DNA of 64,000 nt from JALFST01 sp022779285 (GTDB taxonomy: Bacteria > Bacillota > Clostridia > Tissierellales > Peptoniphilaceae), in NCBI GenBank assembly GCA_050313895.1, contig JBNPMI010000010.1. One strand, 5' to 3'. Each line of letters starts with the position of its first letter. Position 1 is the stretch's first letter. Both the position numbers and the translations under genes were made by a program. This document shows, in pieces, positions 17,861 through 26,878 of this stretch. Below the pieces are notes generated by a model, which was not told the origin of the DNA, searched no databases, and worked only from the letters and a program-made list of their open reading frames with translations.

Positions 17861-18815
17861 TCGAATCACCTCCAAATCCTGTCTTTGCTTTTTCTCTGCG
17901 TCCGCTATCAATAATACCCATTATGAGGAGAACGATCATACCCGGCATCACCAGCACCGTCAAAAGCGCCGCCTCAAGCACGATGCGGCCGACAAAGGGC
18001 GCTTTCTTTCTGATCAGAGCTCGATCCATCGCGCCCAATCCATTGAGCACAAAGAGCGAAATTGCAATGACGATGATATTGGCGGATAAAATGCGAAAGC
18101 CGCCTGAATCAACGGGCAAAAAGTATGCAATGAGGAGCACAAGCAATAAAAATACGGAAAAGGCTCGGGGCATACGCAGCTGATTGAGCGCAAACGGTGA
18201 AATCTCGGGATCGGTTCTGTGCAAAATCCAATGAGAAAAAATAGAGGATCCCAGGACAGTAATTAAAGACAAAGAAAAAGTAATGCCGGGGATCACTTGA
18301 AGAAGCGCATTCAGATATGTCTGAATGTTCATCTTCATCTCCTCGCCCGCCGGCATTCCCGTTTGTTCCCGGAGAAGCTCCGCCGCCTCTTCCGCAACGC
18401 GGTGCATCGTCTTTCCCATCTCCGCGAATACATGAACGTCGTAGAGTTTTTGCAGCAGCAAATAGGAAACGAAAACGGCGCTTGTCATCAACAGTGCCGG
18501 CAATACAATCTCATGAAACAGGGGGCGCCGATTTCTCATCAAAATGCTTAAAGATACAACGCCTGCCAGAAGCTGAGGGGTCTGTAAAAGCGCAAATTCG
18601 CCGCCCAGCAAAAATACTGCTCCGCCGACGGTCAATCCCAATCCTATCACGGCCGGCAAAGCTCCCAGCGACACCCAGAGAGTCGTCAACGGAACCAAGC
18701 ACAACAGGGACACCAAAGGGATCTGCTGCGCTGTCAGCCAGAATAAAAATAAAGTAAGACCGCTTGCGAACAGTACGCTGAGCGGCGATTCGATTTTTTT
18801 CATAAATTTATCCAT
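17850..18815 (-). CDS. yybS: YybS family membrane protein (DUF2232)
   Basis: 321-aa integral membrane protein with about 8 hydrophobic segments, matching the DUF2232/YybS family by size, topology and place upstream of gdpP. Biochemical function is not established. The fixed linkage to gdpP suggests a link to c-di-AMP or envelope physiology (inference). The ATG at 18815 follows AAGGAGAG. A TACAAT with upstream TG at 18835-18840 may be its promoter. Confidence 0.82.
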   Translation of the reverse strand: MDKFMKKIESPLSVLFASGLTLFLFWLTAQQIPLVSLLCLVPLTTLWVSLGALPAVIGLGLTVGGAVFLLGGEFALLQTPQLLAGVVSLSILMRNRRPLFHEIVLPALLMTSAVFVSYLLLQKLYDVHVFAEMGKTMHRVAEEAAELLREQTGMPAGEEMKMNIQTYLNALLQVIPGITFSLSLITVLGSSIFSHWILHRTDPEISPFALNQLRMPRAFSVFLLLVLLIAYFLPVDSGGFRILSANIIVIAISLFVLNGLGAMDRALIRKKAPFVGRIVLEAALLTVLVMPGMIVLLIMGIIDSGRREKAKTGFGGDSNEK

Positions 18816-18868
18816 AGTCTCTCCTTATTGTAATATTGTATCACAATAAGGAAAGGCCGTATGGAATG

Positions 18869-19690
18869 CTATTCGGCAAAATGCGAAAGGAAATAGAGAA
18901 TCATCGTGCGGAATTTTTCAGCGGCACGGTTTCCTTCCTCGATCACTTCCTCTTCCGAAAGCTTTCCTCCAAGGCCTGCCGCCTTATTTGTGGCAAGAGA
19001 AACTGCGGCCAGGGGAACCCCCATGTGGTGTACGGCAATGGCCTCAATCACGGTAGACATGCCGACCATATCGGCTCCCAGCACCTGTGCCATACGAATT
19101 TCCGCCGGAGTCTCATATTGCGGACCGGTGAATTGCATATACACTCCCTCGTGCACCACGCAACCCGCTTTTGCGGCAGCTTCCGCCATCCATCGGCGCA
19201 GCCCGGGATCATAAGCTTCCGTCATGTCCGGAAAGCGTGTTCCAAGCTCCGACGGATTCGGTCCGGTTAAAGGAGATGGCACCATCGCGGAAATATGATC
19301 CTTCAGCAGACAAAAGTCGCCTACCTGATAATCCGGATTACAAGCCCCTGCGGCATTGGTCAGTACGATGGCCTGTACTCCCAAAAGCCCCATCAGTCTT
19401 GCGGGCAAAACACAATCGGATACTGGATATCCCTCATATAAATGAATCCTTCCCTGCATCAGAATGACCGGAACGCCTGAAAGACGTCCGGCAACAAATC
19501 GTCCGACATGGCCCGGTGCCGTCGATGTCGGAAAGCCGTCAATGGCTGCATACGGAATGAAGGCCGGATCCTCCACCTGATCCGCTAATGCGCCAAGGCC
19601 GGAACCGAGAACGATTCCGACCCGAGGCGTTTCCTTCAACCGGCGTGCAACCTGCTCCTTACAGTGGAGCAGCTTTTCATATGCGTTCAT
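18869..19690 (-). CDS. punA: Purine nucleoside phosphorylase
   Basis: Trimeric-type PNP that splits guanosine and inosine (and deoxy forms) with phosphate to base and (deoxy)ribose 1-phosphate. The 273 aa include GIVLGSGLGAL near residue 27, the phosphate-site segment APGHVGR, MQGRIHLYEGY, TNAAGACN (near 118), and the base-site MQFTGPQYETPAE plus GADMVGMSTVIEAI. The ATG at 19690 is preceded by AGGAGT. A GTG two codons upstream is less well placed. It begins 8 bp after oppF, so it probably shares the opp transcript, coupling peptide and nucleoside salvage. Confidence 0.95.
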   Translation of the reverse strand: MNAYEKLLHCKEQVARRLKETPRVGIVLGSGLGALADQVEDPAFIPYAAIDGFPTSTAPGHVGRFVAGRLSGVPVILMQGRIHLYEGYPVSDCVLPARLMGLLGVQAIVLTNAAGACNPDYQVGDFCLLKDHISAMVPSPLTGPNPSELGTRFPDMTEAYDPGLRRWMAEAAAKAGCVVHEGVYMQFTGPQYETPAEIRMAQVLGADMVGMSTVIEAIAVHHMGVPLAAVSLATNKAAGLGGKLSEEEVIEEGNRAAEKFRTMILYFLSHFAE

Positions 19691-19698
19691 TTGCACTC

Positions 19699-20928
19699 CT
19701 ATTTTTTCTTCAGCTCATCTTCAATCAGCGACTCCAAAAGAGAGCCGCTTTCCTGTGCGGTCTCCTCTATGGATTGAGGATCCTTCGCCTTTTCCGTCAC
19801 AGCTTCCTCTGTTTTCTGTACAGAAGAGGCCTGCTCCGGCGTTTTCGCATTCAGCGGCTCTTTTTTCAAAGTCTTCCCGGGCATGCCGGAACGCTCCATG
19901 CTCTCAGCAGCCAGCCTTCTTGCCTCCACAACGCGCGCGTAGGCCGCCTGATACTCGCTTTTTTCACGATCATTCATAAAAACATAGTGACCGGGAACAA
20001 GCTCGCGAAGCTTCGGCTTTTCACCGGAGAAATCGCGCTTCGATTCATCGTACACAATTAAATCCTTATGCTTCTCGATCAGGGGATCGGGAATGGGCAC
20101 GGATTGCAGCAGGGAGCGTGTATAAGGATGCATCGGATGTGCAAACAGTTCCTCCGTCGGTGCAATCTCCACGATACGGCCGTTGTGAATGACCGCAATC
20201 CGATCTGAAAAATAGCGAACCACGGACAGATCATGCGCGATAAAGAGATATGTGATATTATCCGTCTCACGAAACTTGTTCATCAGGTTGAGCACCTGCG
20301 CACGAATGGAAACGTCCAGAGCGGAAATCGGCTCATCTGCGATGATAAAATCCGGCTTCATTACCATAGAACGGGCAATTCCGATGCGCTGTCTCTGACC
20401 GCCTGAAAATTCGTGCGGATAACGTGACTTGTGCTCAGGCAAAAGGCCTACCGAGTCGAGCGCCATATCCACCTTGGCATCGCGCTCCGCGGAATCCTTA
20501 TAAAGCTTATAGTTGTCCAGCCCCTCCGCAACGATATAATCAATCGTAGCGCGTTCATTGAGCGATGCCGCCGGATCCTGATAGATCATCTGAATGCGGC
20601 GGATCAAGTCATGGCGTTCTTTATGAGAAAGCTTGCCGTTAATCTTCCTGCCGTCAAAAATGATATCGCCGTCCGAGGTGGGATTGAGACCGATAATGGC
20701 ACGGCCGATCGTCGTCTTGCCCGATCCGGATTCCCCTACGAGAGCGAATTTTTCTCCCTTATAAATCTGAAAATTGACATCCTTTACTGCACGGAAGCGC
20801 TTACGATTGTTGTAAAAGGTGACCTCCAGATGCTGAACATCCAAAAGCACCTCTTTTCCTTCCGGAGGCGTCATGACGGCGTCGGCGGGCATCTCCTTCT
20901 GATCCTTGCGATCATTCGTAGTCGTCAC
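19699..20928 (-). CDS. oppF: Oligopeptide ABC transporter ATP-binding protein OppF
   Basis: Second ATPase of the peptide importer, powering uptake at the inner membrane face. Walker A GESGSGKT lies near residue 59, the ABC signature FSGGQRQR near 172, Walker B FIIADEP near 192, and an OppF-type C-terminal module (HPYTRSLLQSVP) near 280. The 409 aa are about 80 longer than usual OppF. The extra is a charged, low-complexity tail (about 335-409) rich in Glu, Lys, Ser and Gln. The start is a GTG at 20928, 8 nt after GGAGG; an upstream GTG abuts the ribosome site. It overlaps oppD by 17 bp. Confidence 0.95.
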   Translation of the reverse strand: MTTTNDRKDQKEMPADAVMTPPEGKEVLLDVQHLEVTFYNNRKRFRAVKDVNFQIYKGEKFALVGESGSGKTTIGRAIIGLNPTSDGDIIFDGRKINGKLSHKERHDLIRRIQMIYQDPAASLNERATIDYIVAEGLDNYKLYKDSAERDAKVDMALDSVGLLPEHKSRYPHEFSGGQRQRIGIARSMVMKPDFIIADEPISALDVSIRAQVLNLMNKFRETDNITYLFIAHDLSVVRYFSDRIAVIHNGRIVEIAPTEELFAHPMHPYTRSLLQSVPIPDPLIEKHKDLIVYDESKRDFSGEKPKLRELVPGHYVFMNDREKSEYQAAYARVVEARRLAAESMERSGMPGKTLKKEPLNAKTPEQASSVQKTEEAVTEKAKDPQSIEETAQESGSLLESLIEDELKKK

Positions 20929-21985
20929 TGTACACACCTCCTTTTTGTGTCAAATGCAGCATCTTCTCGTGAAGATTTTGAATTGTCTTCGGAGCCTCGA
21001 CCTTGGGAGCGCGAGGATCCTCCAGCCAGGTTTTTGCATAATGCGTATCGCTCACTCGGAACATCGGCGGCTCTTTTATAAAGTCGATCTTGAGAGCAAA
21101 CCGGTTGCGGGGAGCAAAGGCATCACCGCGGATTTTTTCAAAAAGCGACGGGGGCGTCCCCGGAATGGCAAAAAGCTCATCCTCACGTTCACCGAGCTGC
21201 GGCAGAGATGAGAGCAATCCCCAGGTATATGGATGACGGGGATCGAAAAAGACCTCTTCAATATTCCCGAATTCCACAATCTGCCCGGCATACATTACGG
21301 CAACCTGATCCGCAACCTTGGCGACCACGCCCAAATCATGCGTGATATAGATGGTCGTAAACCGGTATTCCTCCGCAAGCTCCTTGATCAGCTCAATGAT
21401 CTGCGCCTGAATCGTGACATCCAGTGCCGTAGTCGGCTCGTCACAGATGAGAATGCGCGGACGGCACGCAAGGGCAATCGCGATGACGATACGCTGGCGC
21501 ATGCCTCCGGAATACATGAAGGGATATTCATTGTATCTGCGCTCCGGTTCGTGAATTCCTACGCGGCGCATCAGGTCAATTGCAATTTTCTTCGCCTCTT
21601 TTTTATTTTTTTTCTGATGCTTGATAATGACCTCGGAAATCTGATATCCGATGGTGCGAACGGGATCCAGAGAGGTCATGGGATCCTGGAAGATCGTTGC
21701 GATCTTCTTCCCGCGGATTCCTTCCCACTCGGCATCCTTTTTCAGCTCCGCCAGGTTGCGATCCTCAAACCAGATCTCACCGTTTGAGATGCGCCCGTTC
21801 GAATCGAGCATCCCCGTAAAGGTTTTTGTAAACACGGACTTTCCGGAGCCGGACTCGCCCACGATGGCAACCACTTTCCCTTCTTCAAAATCCATGGAAA
21901 TATTGCGAATCGCAGTCAGCTCCTTGTCACGTACCTTAAATTTTACTTCGAGGTCCTTGACCGACAGAATCAAATTCTTATCCAT
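20912..21985 (-). CDS. oppD: Oligopeptide ABC transporter ATP-binding protein OppD
   Basis: First ATPase of the peptide importer. 357 aa, normal length. Walker A GESGSGKS near 43, Q-loop FQDPMTSLDP, signature YSGGMRQR near 161, Walker B ILICDEPTTALD near 180, and the OppD C-terminal module HPYTWGLLSSLP. In the tail the usual Fe-S-type Cys residues of some OppD proteins are absent. It follows oppC by 9 bp and pairs with OppF. Confidence 0.96.
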   Translation of the reverse strand: MDKNLILSVKDLEVKFKVRDKELTAIRNISMDFEEGKVVAIVGESGSGKSVFTKTFTGMLDSNGRISNGEIWFEDRNLAELKKDAEWEGIRGKKIATIFQDPMTSLDPVRTIGYQISEVIIKHQKKNKKEAKKIAIDLMRRVGIHEPERRYNEYPFMYSGGMRQRIVIAIALACRPRILICDEPTTALDVTIQAQIIELIKELAEEYRFTTIYITHDLGVVAKVADQVAVMYAGQIVEFGNIEEVFFDPRHPYTWGLLSSLPQLGEREDELFAIPGTPPSLFEKIRGDAFAPRNRFALKIDFIKEPPMFRVSDTHYAKTWLEDPRAPKVEAPKTIQNLHEKMLHLTQKGGVYSDDYE

Positions 21986-21994
21986 AAGCCCCCC

Positions 21995-22981
21995 CTAAAT
22001 CATATGGTTACGGGGATCGCTTGCGTCCGCAAGCGTCTGACCCACAATATACATGGAAATGGAAATCAATGCCGTAATCACAAGAGGAATGATGAACAGA
22101 TACGGCGTTGACATCATATACTTGGAATTGCGCTCAACGATACGTCCCAATGACGGAATCTCCTCCGTCAGACCGACGCCTAAATAGCTCAGGAACACCT
22201 CCGTTGAGATAAACTCGGGAATATAGCGGGAAAGGAGCGTCATCAGAACCGACACAAGATACGGCAGCACATTGTGCTGAATAATCTTTCCCGTGGAGGA
22301 TCCCAGCGTGCGGGATGCAAGGTTGTATTCCCGGTCACGAATGATCATAACCTGCACGCGAATGAAATAGGCCACGGACACCCATGTTGTGCAGCTCATG
22401 GCGAAGATCAGCTGCCAGATGCCGGACCCGAAGGCAAATGCAAGCACCATGACGACCAAGGTGAACGGAATGTTCGCGATCACGTTGTAAACCTCGATCA
22501 TGACCGTATCCACTTTTTTGGAAAAGCCCCAGAACATTCCCACGATTACACCGACTCCCATAATAATTGCCGTGGAAACAAAGGCGATGAAAAGGCTGGT
22601 GCGTGCTCCGGCCCAAACCGCATCAAAGACTTCACGGCCGACATCATCCGTACCGAAAAGATGCTTCAGGGACGGCGGCTGGAACCACTCCGCACGGTTG
22701 TTGATATGCTGTGCATTCATGTTGTCATAATGGGAAAACATGGGTTGAAAGATGACCATCAGCAAAATGACCAACATCAAGATCAGCATGGCAATTGCCA
22801 ATTTAGACGAAAAAAACTTGCGGAACACACTCTGCCAGTAAGAATACTTCGGTGAGGCGATATGCTCGGATGCAGAAGCATCCATCGTCTCAAACGCAAA
22901 AGCATCCTTCGGCAGTTCCTCATTGATTTCCAAAGAAGGAGCTTCGGACTCGGGGATATTCTTTTTCGGATCCTTTACCAT
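21995..22981 (-). CDS. oppC: Oligopeptide ABC transporter permease OppC
   Basis: Membrane subunit of the importer. The 328 aa have a hydrophilic acidic N-terminus (about 1-55), then about six membrane segments. The EAA-type loop ASRTLGSSTGKIIQHNVLPYL contacts the ATPases. The length fits AmiD/OppC. It lies between oppB (2-bp gap) and oppD. Confidence 0.95.
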   Translation of the reverse strand: MVKDPKKNIPESEAPSLEINEELPKDAFAFETMDASASEHIASPKYSYWQSVFRKFFSSKLAIAMLILMLVILLMVIFQPMFSHYDNMNAQHINNRAEWFQPPSLKHLFGTDDVGREVFDAVWAGARTSLFIAFVSTAIIMGVGVIVGMFWGFSKKVDTVMIEVYNVIANIPFTLVVMVLAFAFGSGIWQLIFAMSCTTWVSVAYFIRVQVMIIRDREYNLASRTLGSSTGKIIQHNVLPYLVSVLMTLLSRYIPEFISTEVFLSYLGVGLTEEIPSLGRIVERNSKYMMSTPYLFIIPLVITALISISMYIVGQTLADASDPRNHMI

Positions 22982-22983
22982 CT

Positions 22984-24468
22984 TTACTCTCCCTTCTTTG
23001 CATTCAGCGAGATACGCGGATCAACCACCGTCATGAGCAGATCTCCGGCGAATACGGAAAAGATCGAAAGCGCCGTAAAAATGAAGGTGAGGGTGATGAC
23101 CATATTGTTGTTTCCGGCCTTGATCGCGTCCGGAAGCATTTTTCCCATACCGGGAATGGCAAATACGGATTCCGTAAGCACCGCGCCGGAAATCGCCAGA
23201 ATAATGGAGCTCGGCAGACCGTTGACGATAGGAATGATCGCATTTTTGAAGATGTGATTCCGGGAAATCTCAGAAGAAGAGAGACCCTTCGCCTTCGCAA
23301 ACTTCACATAATCCGATGTGGACTGATCCACCATGTAACGGCGCACCCACATCATGAGATATGGAGTGCTCATCAGCGCCAGGATGATGATCGGCATGAT
23401 ATAGGAACGAACGTCCCCGAATCCGTAATGCGGGAATTTGTCCGGCATGCCGAAGCCCAGACCGATGTACTTGAGGAAGAAAATAAATGCCAGTGTCGGC
23501 ACGGAAACGACAAGGTTGATATAGGCAATACCGATTCGGTCGATCCAGCCGCCGACGCGCTTTGCCATGGCAATCGCAAAAGGCACCGCAATGGCATATT
23601 GGAGAATCAACGCCAGGATTCCGAAAATATAGGACGTCCCGATCATGGATGGGGATTCATAGGACATCTCCGCATCCGCATAGTTATCATGGAAGCGCTG
23701 TTTATCCAAAGCATCCGGCTCTGTCTTGTATTTCAGCGTATGCTGCTTAATCGGTGATTTGGCGGTAAGACCCGTCGGAAAGGTCTGTTCCACATTTTTC
23801 ATCTTGCCCTGTCCGGTAGCAATGACATCCAGGGTCTGGATGCCTTTCTGCGTTGGGAAGGATTCCCCGAAACGAAAGGTGATAAAGTTTTGATGAATAA
23901 ACGGGAAATTTCCGTCAAAATACAGTAAATACTTATGCAAGGTACCGGAGCCGACAATAGCGGGGATTCCGTTGTAGTCCTTTTCAATTCTGATGTAGCG
24001 CTCCAGGTTCGGATTGTTCGGATCCTGAATATAGTTTTTATGATCGAAAACAACCAGGTGCTTAAAGAAATTGCCCACAAGCTCAAATACGTTGTAATTA
24101 CGATAGGCAATTGTCGAGCCTTGCAGATCATCCGCTGCATTCAATGGAAGAATCGTATATCCCTTTGCCTTCCATTTTTCCAATACCGCCTGCTGTTCCG
24201 GACTCCCGGCATTTTCCCTTTTTGCCTGCTCCGCAGGCAATTCCGCAAAAAGCTCGTTCATCGGAATATAATCCAGATAGCCTAACTGTTCCAATTTGGA
24301 ATAGCGGTAGACCTCCTTGGAATTTCCTTTCAATTTTTGAAACGCGGTGTCTCCTAAAAAGGCTCGTGTTACCGGCACAAGCTTAAAGACGATCATGACA
24401 ACGAGGCTTACCACGATAAAAATTGACAGGATGGATTTAATGAGGCGTTTTAAAATGTACCGTGCCAT
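22984..24468 (-). CDS. oppB: Oligopeptide ABC transporter permease OppB, long AmiC-like form
   Basis: Membrane subunit of the importer, 494 aa against about 310 in classical OppB. One N-terminal membrane helix (about 8-30) is followed by a 230-residue hydrophilic, probably extracytoplasmic, insert. The usual five-helix permease core then follows from about 275, with the EAA loop AKAKGLSSSEISRNHIFKNAIIPI near 395. This layout is that of streptococcal AmiC. With oppA, oppC, oppD and oppF in the same order as amiACDEF, the operon is Ami-like. Confidence 0.94.
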   Translation of the reverse strand: MARYILKRLIKSILSIFIVVSLVVMIVFKLVPVTRAFLGDTAFQKLKGNSKEVYRYSKLEQLGYLDYIPMNELFAELPAEQAKRENAGSPEQQAVLEKWKAKGYTILPLNAADDLQGSTIAYRNYNVFELVGNFFKHLVVFDHKNYIQDPNNPNLERYIRIEKDYNGIPAIVGSGTLHKYLLYFDGNFPFIHQNFITFRFGESFPTQKGIQTLDVIATGQGKMKNVEQTFPTGLTAKSPIKQHTLKYKTEPDALDKQRFHDNYADAEMSYESPSMIGTSYIFGILALILQYAIAVPFAIAMAKRVGGWIDRIGIAYINLVVSVPTLAFIFFLKYIGLGFGMPDKFPHYGFGDVRSYIMPIIILALMSTPYLMMWVRRYMVDQSTSDYVKFAKAKGLSSSEISRNHIFKNAIIPIVNGLPSSIILAISGAVLTESVFAIPGMGKMLPDAIKAGNNNMVITLTFIFTALSIFSVFAGDLLMTVVDPRISLNAKKGE

Positions 24469-24489
24469 ATCCTCTCCTTAAAATTCGAA

Positions 24490-24517
24490 AAAGGGGTTGA
24501 GAAATCTCAACCCCCTT
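24490..24517 (-). terminator. Intercistronic terminator/attenuator between oppA and oppB
   Basis: A stem of about 11 bp (GGGGTTGAGA with its complement) and a tiny loop are followed on the minus strand by TTTTT. It sits between the oppA stop and oppB start. It would let most transcripts end after oppA, giving more binding protein than permease. Confidence 0.85.
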
Positions 24518-24537
24518 TCAATGCAAATAACCAGGGA

Positions 24538-26574
24538 TTACTTTTCTGCCGATTTTTTCAGAAATTCCTCATAGGCCTTCTGATACTGTTCGACGGTTAC
24601 AGGATTTTCCTGGAGACGATACCCCTTATACTTGTTTGACGAATTGCCGTAATCCGCATACGGGGAAGTGAACGGAACAATCTTGCTGACTCTGTTTCCG
24701 CGGGTCTGCTGACTGGTCGGGATAAAGAGCGCTTTTTCGATCAGATATGCATCAGCCTCGGCAAACGCCTTGTAACGAGCGTCCAGATCGTTACCGATGG
24801 CATCCGCCTTGCGGTACAGGTCTTCATATTCCATAAATCCAAGCTGCTGCTTGATATCCAGGTCTGCCACAGTGCCGTCGTCGCTCATTGTGCCGAGTCC
24901 CATTGAGGTCATGTAATATCCTGCTGTCGGGGAGTAAATGTCAACGAAGGAACGCGGATCCGCATAGTCCGGAGACCAGCCTGTGAAGGTGGAAATGTCA
25001 TAGTCGGAGGCCGCCGGATCCTGGTTGTAGTATGCAATGTTCTGCACGGTATCCTCATCGCGAAGAATGATCTCGATGATGATATTGCCCTCTGTGTTCT
25101 CTTCAATCGACTTCTTCATGGACTGTGCCTGCTTTACCAGCGCATCATTTGTAGAAATCGTAAGCATATCAAGGTGAATCGGGAATTGAATGCCATCCGC
25201 CTTTGCCGCTTCAATGTACTTCATTGCATCTTCTTTGCTGTAGAATGCCATCTGCTCATCGTGTAAGTCGCGATCTTCACCGGTTCTGGTCTGATAGGCT
25301 TCGGTTACCAAATCAAAATACGTCTTCCCGTCCGAGGTTGTGCCGGCTCCCGGAAAATTGTTGATATTACGAAGAGTTTTTGTTGCCAAATCCTTGGGCG
25401 AACGAGTGGCCAAGTATGACTGCATGTCAAATGCCGCACGAAGCGCCTTGCGGAAGTTCAGGTTCAAAATCGCCTTATGCGTGTTCTCCGCCAGGGTGGT
25501 GTCGGTTGCATAGTTTGTCTGCTTGAATGACTGACGGTTGTAGTTGAAGACCACGCCGAATACGGATGCGTTCGGAACGGTGTAGTTGGTTTTGCCGTCA
25601 TAAGACTTCGCCACCGTATCATAGTCCTTCCAAGACGGATTCAGGCTGAACGTAGGATAGATGCCGCTCTCATATCCGTTTTTGATTGAATACGGATCGG
25701 ACCCGTCATCATATACGCGAGTGACCTTTTCCAGATACACGTGCTCGGCATCCCAATAGGAAGCATTCTTCGTAAGAACCGTCTGTGATTTTTCATCATG
25801 GCTCGCCAGGATGTATGCTCCGTTGTAAAGGATCGCATCCGGACGCACCGCGCCGAATGTGCAATCCTCTTTGTTGGGCTGACCCAGCTTGCAGCCGGCA
25901 CCCTGTCCTTCCAGGAATTCTTTATTGATCGGATACAGTACACCGTAGGTGGTCATGGAATCAAAATACGGAACCGAACGCGGCTTTCCGGATTCATCCT
26001 TCTGCATTGTGATCACGAGAGTGTTTTCATCGGTCGCCTTGATGCCTACCTTCTCCCACTCCGCATCGCTGAAGTCGCTCTGTAAATAGGCGCTGTATCC
26101 GTCAATGGTATCCTGAAGCAGCCAAGATGTGCCGGATTCGAATTCCGCGCCGTGGCGTACGCCGGTAACAAAATCTTCTGCGGTCACAGGAGTCGGCCAT
26201 TCCTCACCTGTGCTGGTAACCCATTTTGCACCCTTGCGAATATGGAACGTCCACTCGGAAAAATCATCATTGTGCTCCCATTTCTCCGCAAGCGCTCCGA
26301 CAAGGTGGCCATAGCTGTCATTTTCCAAAAGTCCGTCTACAAGATTGGCGTAGACTTCATTGTCGGAGGCGAATGCCGTAGTCACATAGTCCAGGCTTCG
26401 CAGTGCATAAACTGTCGGAACCGTCATCTCCGTAGATGCGGTGGTGACCTGTTCGGATGCTGCGCCCGAGGTCGCACCGGACTCTGCGGGCTGTGTTGTG
26501 CCTTTCTGTCCTCCGCAGGCTGTCAGGAATGTAGCTAACGCCAATCCTAACGCCACTAATTTTGTCTTCTTCAT
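24538..26574 (-). CDS. oppA: Oligopeptide-binding lipoprotein OppA
   Basis: Extracellular lipid-anchored solute-binding protein that captures peptides for OppBCDF. 678 aa, the size of AmiA-type proteins. The signal peptide ends in a lipobox LTAC with Cys20, followed by a Gly/Ser/Thr-rich linker. The SBP family 5 body includes WTFHIRKGAKW near 120 and the typical LNLNFRKALRAAFD segment near 365. The ATG at 26574 has AAGGAGG upstream. It is first in the operon, behind a strong promoter and before an intercistronic terminator. Confidence 0.96.
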   Translation of the reverse strand: MKKTKLVALGLALATFLTACGGQKGTTQPAESGATSGAASEQVTTASTEMTVPTVYALRSLDYVTTAFASDNEVYANLVDGLLENDSYGHLVGALAEKWEHNDDFSEWTFHIRKGAKWVTSTGEEWPTPVTAEDFVTGVRHGAEFESGTSWLLQDTIDGYSAYLQSDFSDAEWEKVGIKATDENTLVITMQKDESGKPRSVPYFDSMTTYGVLYPINKEFLEGQGAGCKLGQPNKEDCTFGAVRPDAILYNGAYILASHDEKSQTVLTKNASYWDAEHVYLEKVTRVYDDGSDPYSIKNGYESGIYPTFSLNPSWKDYDTVAKSYDGKTNYTVPNASVFGVVFNYNRQSFKQTNYATDTTLAENTHKAILNLNFRKALRAAFDMQSYLATRSPKDLATKTLRNINNFPGAGTTSDGKTYFDLVTEAYQTRTGEDRDLHDEQMAFYSKEDAMKYIEAAKADGIQFPIHLDMLTISTNDALVKQAQSMKKSIEENTEGNIIIEIILRDEDTVQNIAYYNQDPAASDYDISTFTGWSPDYADPRSFVDIYSPTAGYYMTSMGLGTMSDDGTVADLDIKQQLGFMEYEDLYRKADAIGNDLDARYKAFAEADAYLIEKALFIPTSQQTRGNRVSKIVPFTSPYADYGNSSNKYKGYRLQENPVTVEQYQKAYEEFLKKSAEK

Positions 26575-26660
26575 GAAACAATCCTCCTTAATTTGATGCT
26601 TCATCTCACCTTCCATCAAATCTCAAAAACAAACTCGTTGCGGTCGAGATAGTTTTGTAC

Positions 26661-26689
26661 AATATAGCACAAGGCGAACATAATTTCAA
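26661..26689 (-). promoter_or_regulatory. Promoter of the opp operon
   Basis: TTGAAA (26684-26689), a 17-bp spacer, then TATATT (26661-26666) with an upstream TG. Transcription would start about 80 nt before oppA. A/T tracts just upstream (26709-26732) could act as an UP element. Confidence 0.85.
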
Positions 26690-26724
26690 CAAAATCAGAG
26701 TCTTCTCCGGAATTTTTTTTTGAA

Positions 26725-26760
26725 AAAATTCCAAAGTGTGAATATTTATGTGTGCTTTGG
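26725..26760 (-). terminator. Probable terminator of the secA-prfB-proS transcript, with adjacent A/T palindrome
   Basis: On the minus strand, arms CCAAAG and CTTTGG (loop 18 nt, with CACA repeats) are followed by AATTTTTT. The T-run is also part of a second palindrome, GGAATTTTTT with AAAAAATTCC (26709-26732). The remainder of the 304-bp gap 26575-26878 holds the opp promoter and nothing else I recognise. Confidence 0.55.
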
Positions 26761-26878
26761 CCGTATTTTTCCAATTCTTTAAATTTTTATTCATTTCTAT
26801 CTAATATCGCTGAAAATGGAAATGCGTCCTCTTCCCATCAGGCATCCGGCATGGGCAACGCTTCCGGATAAAAATATC

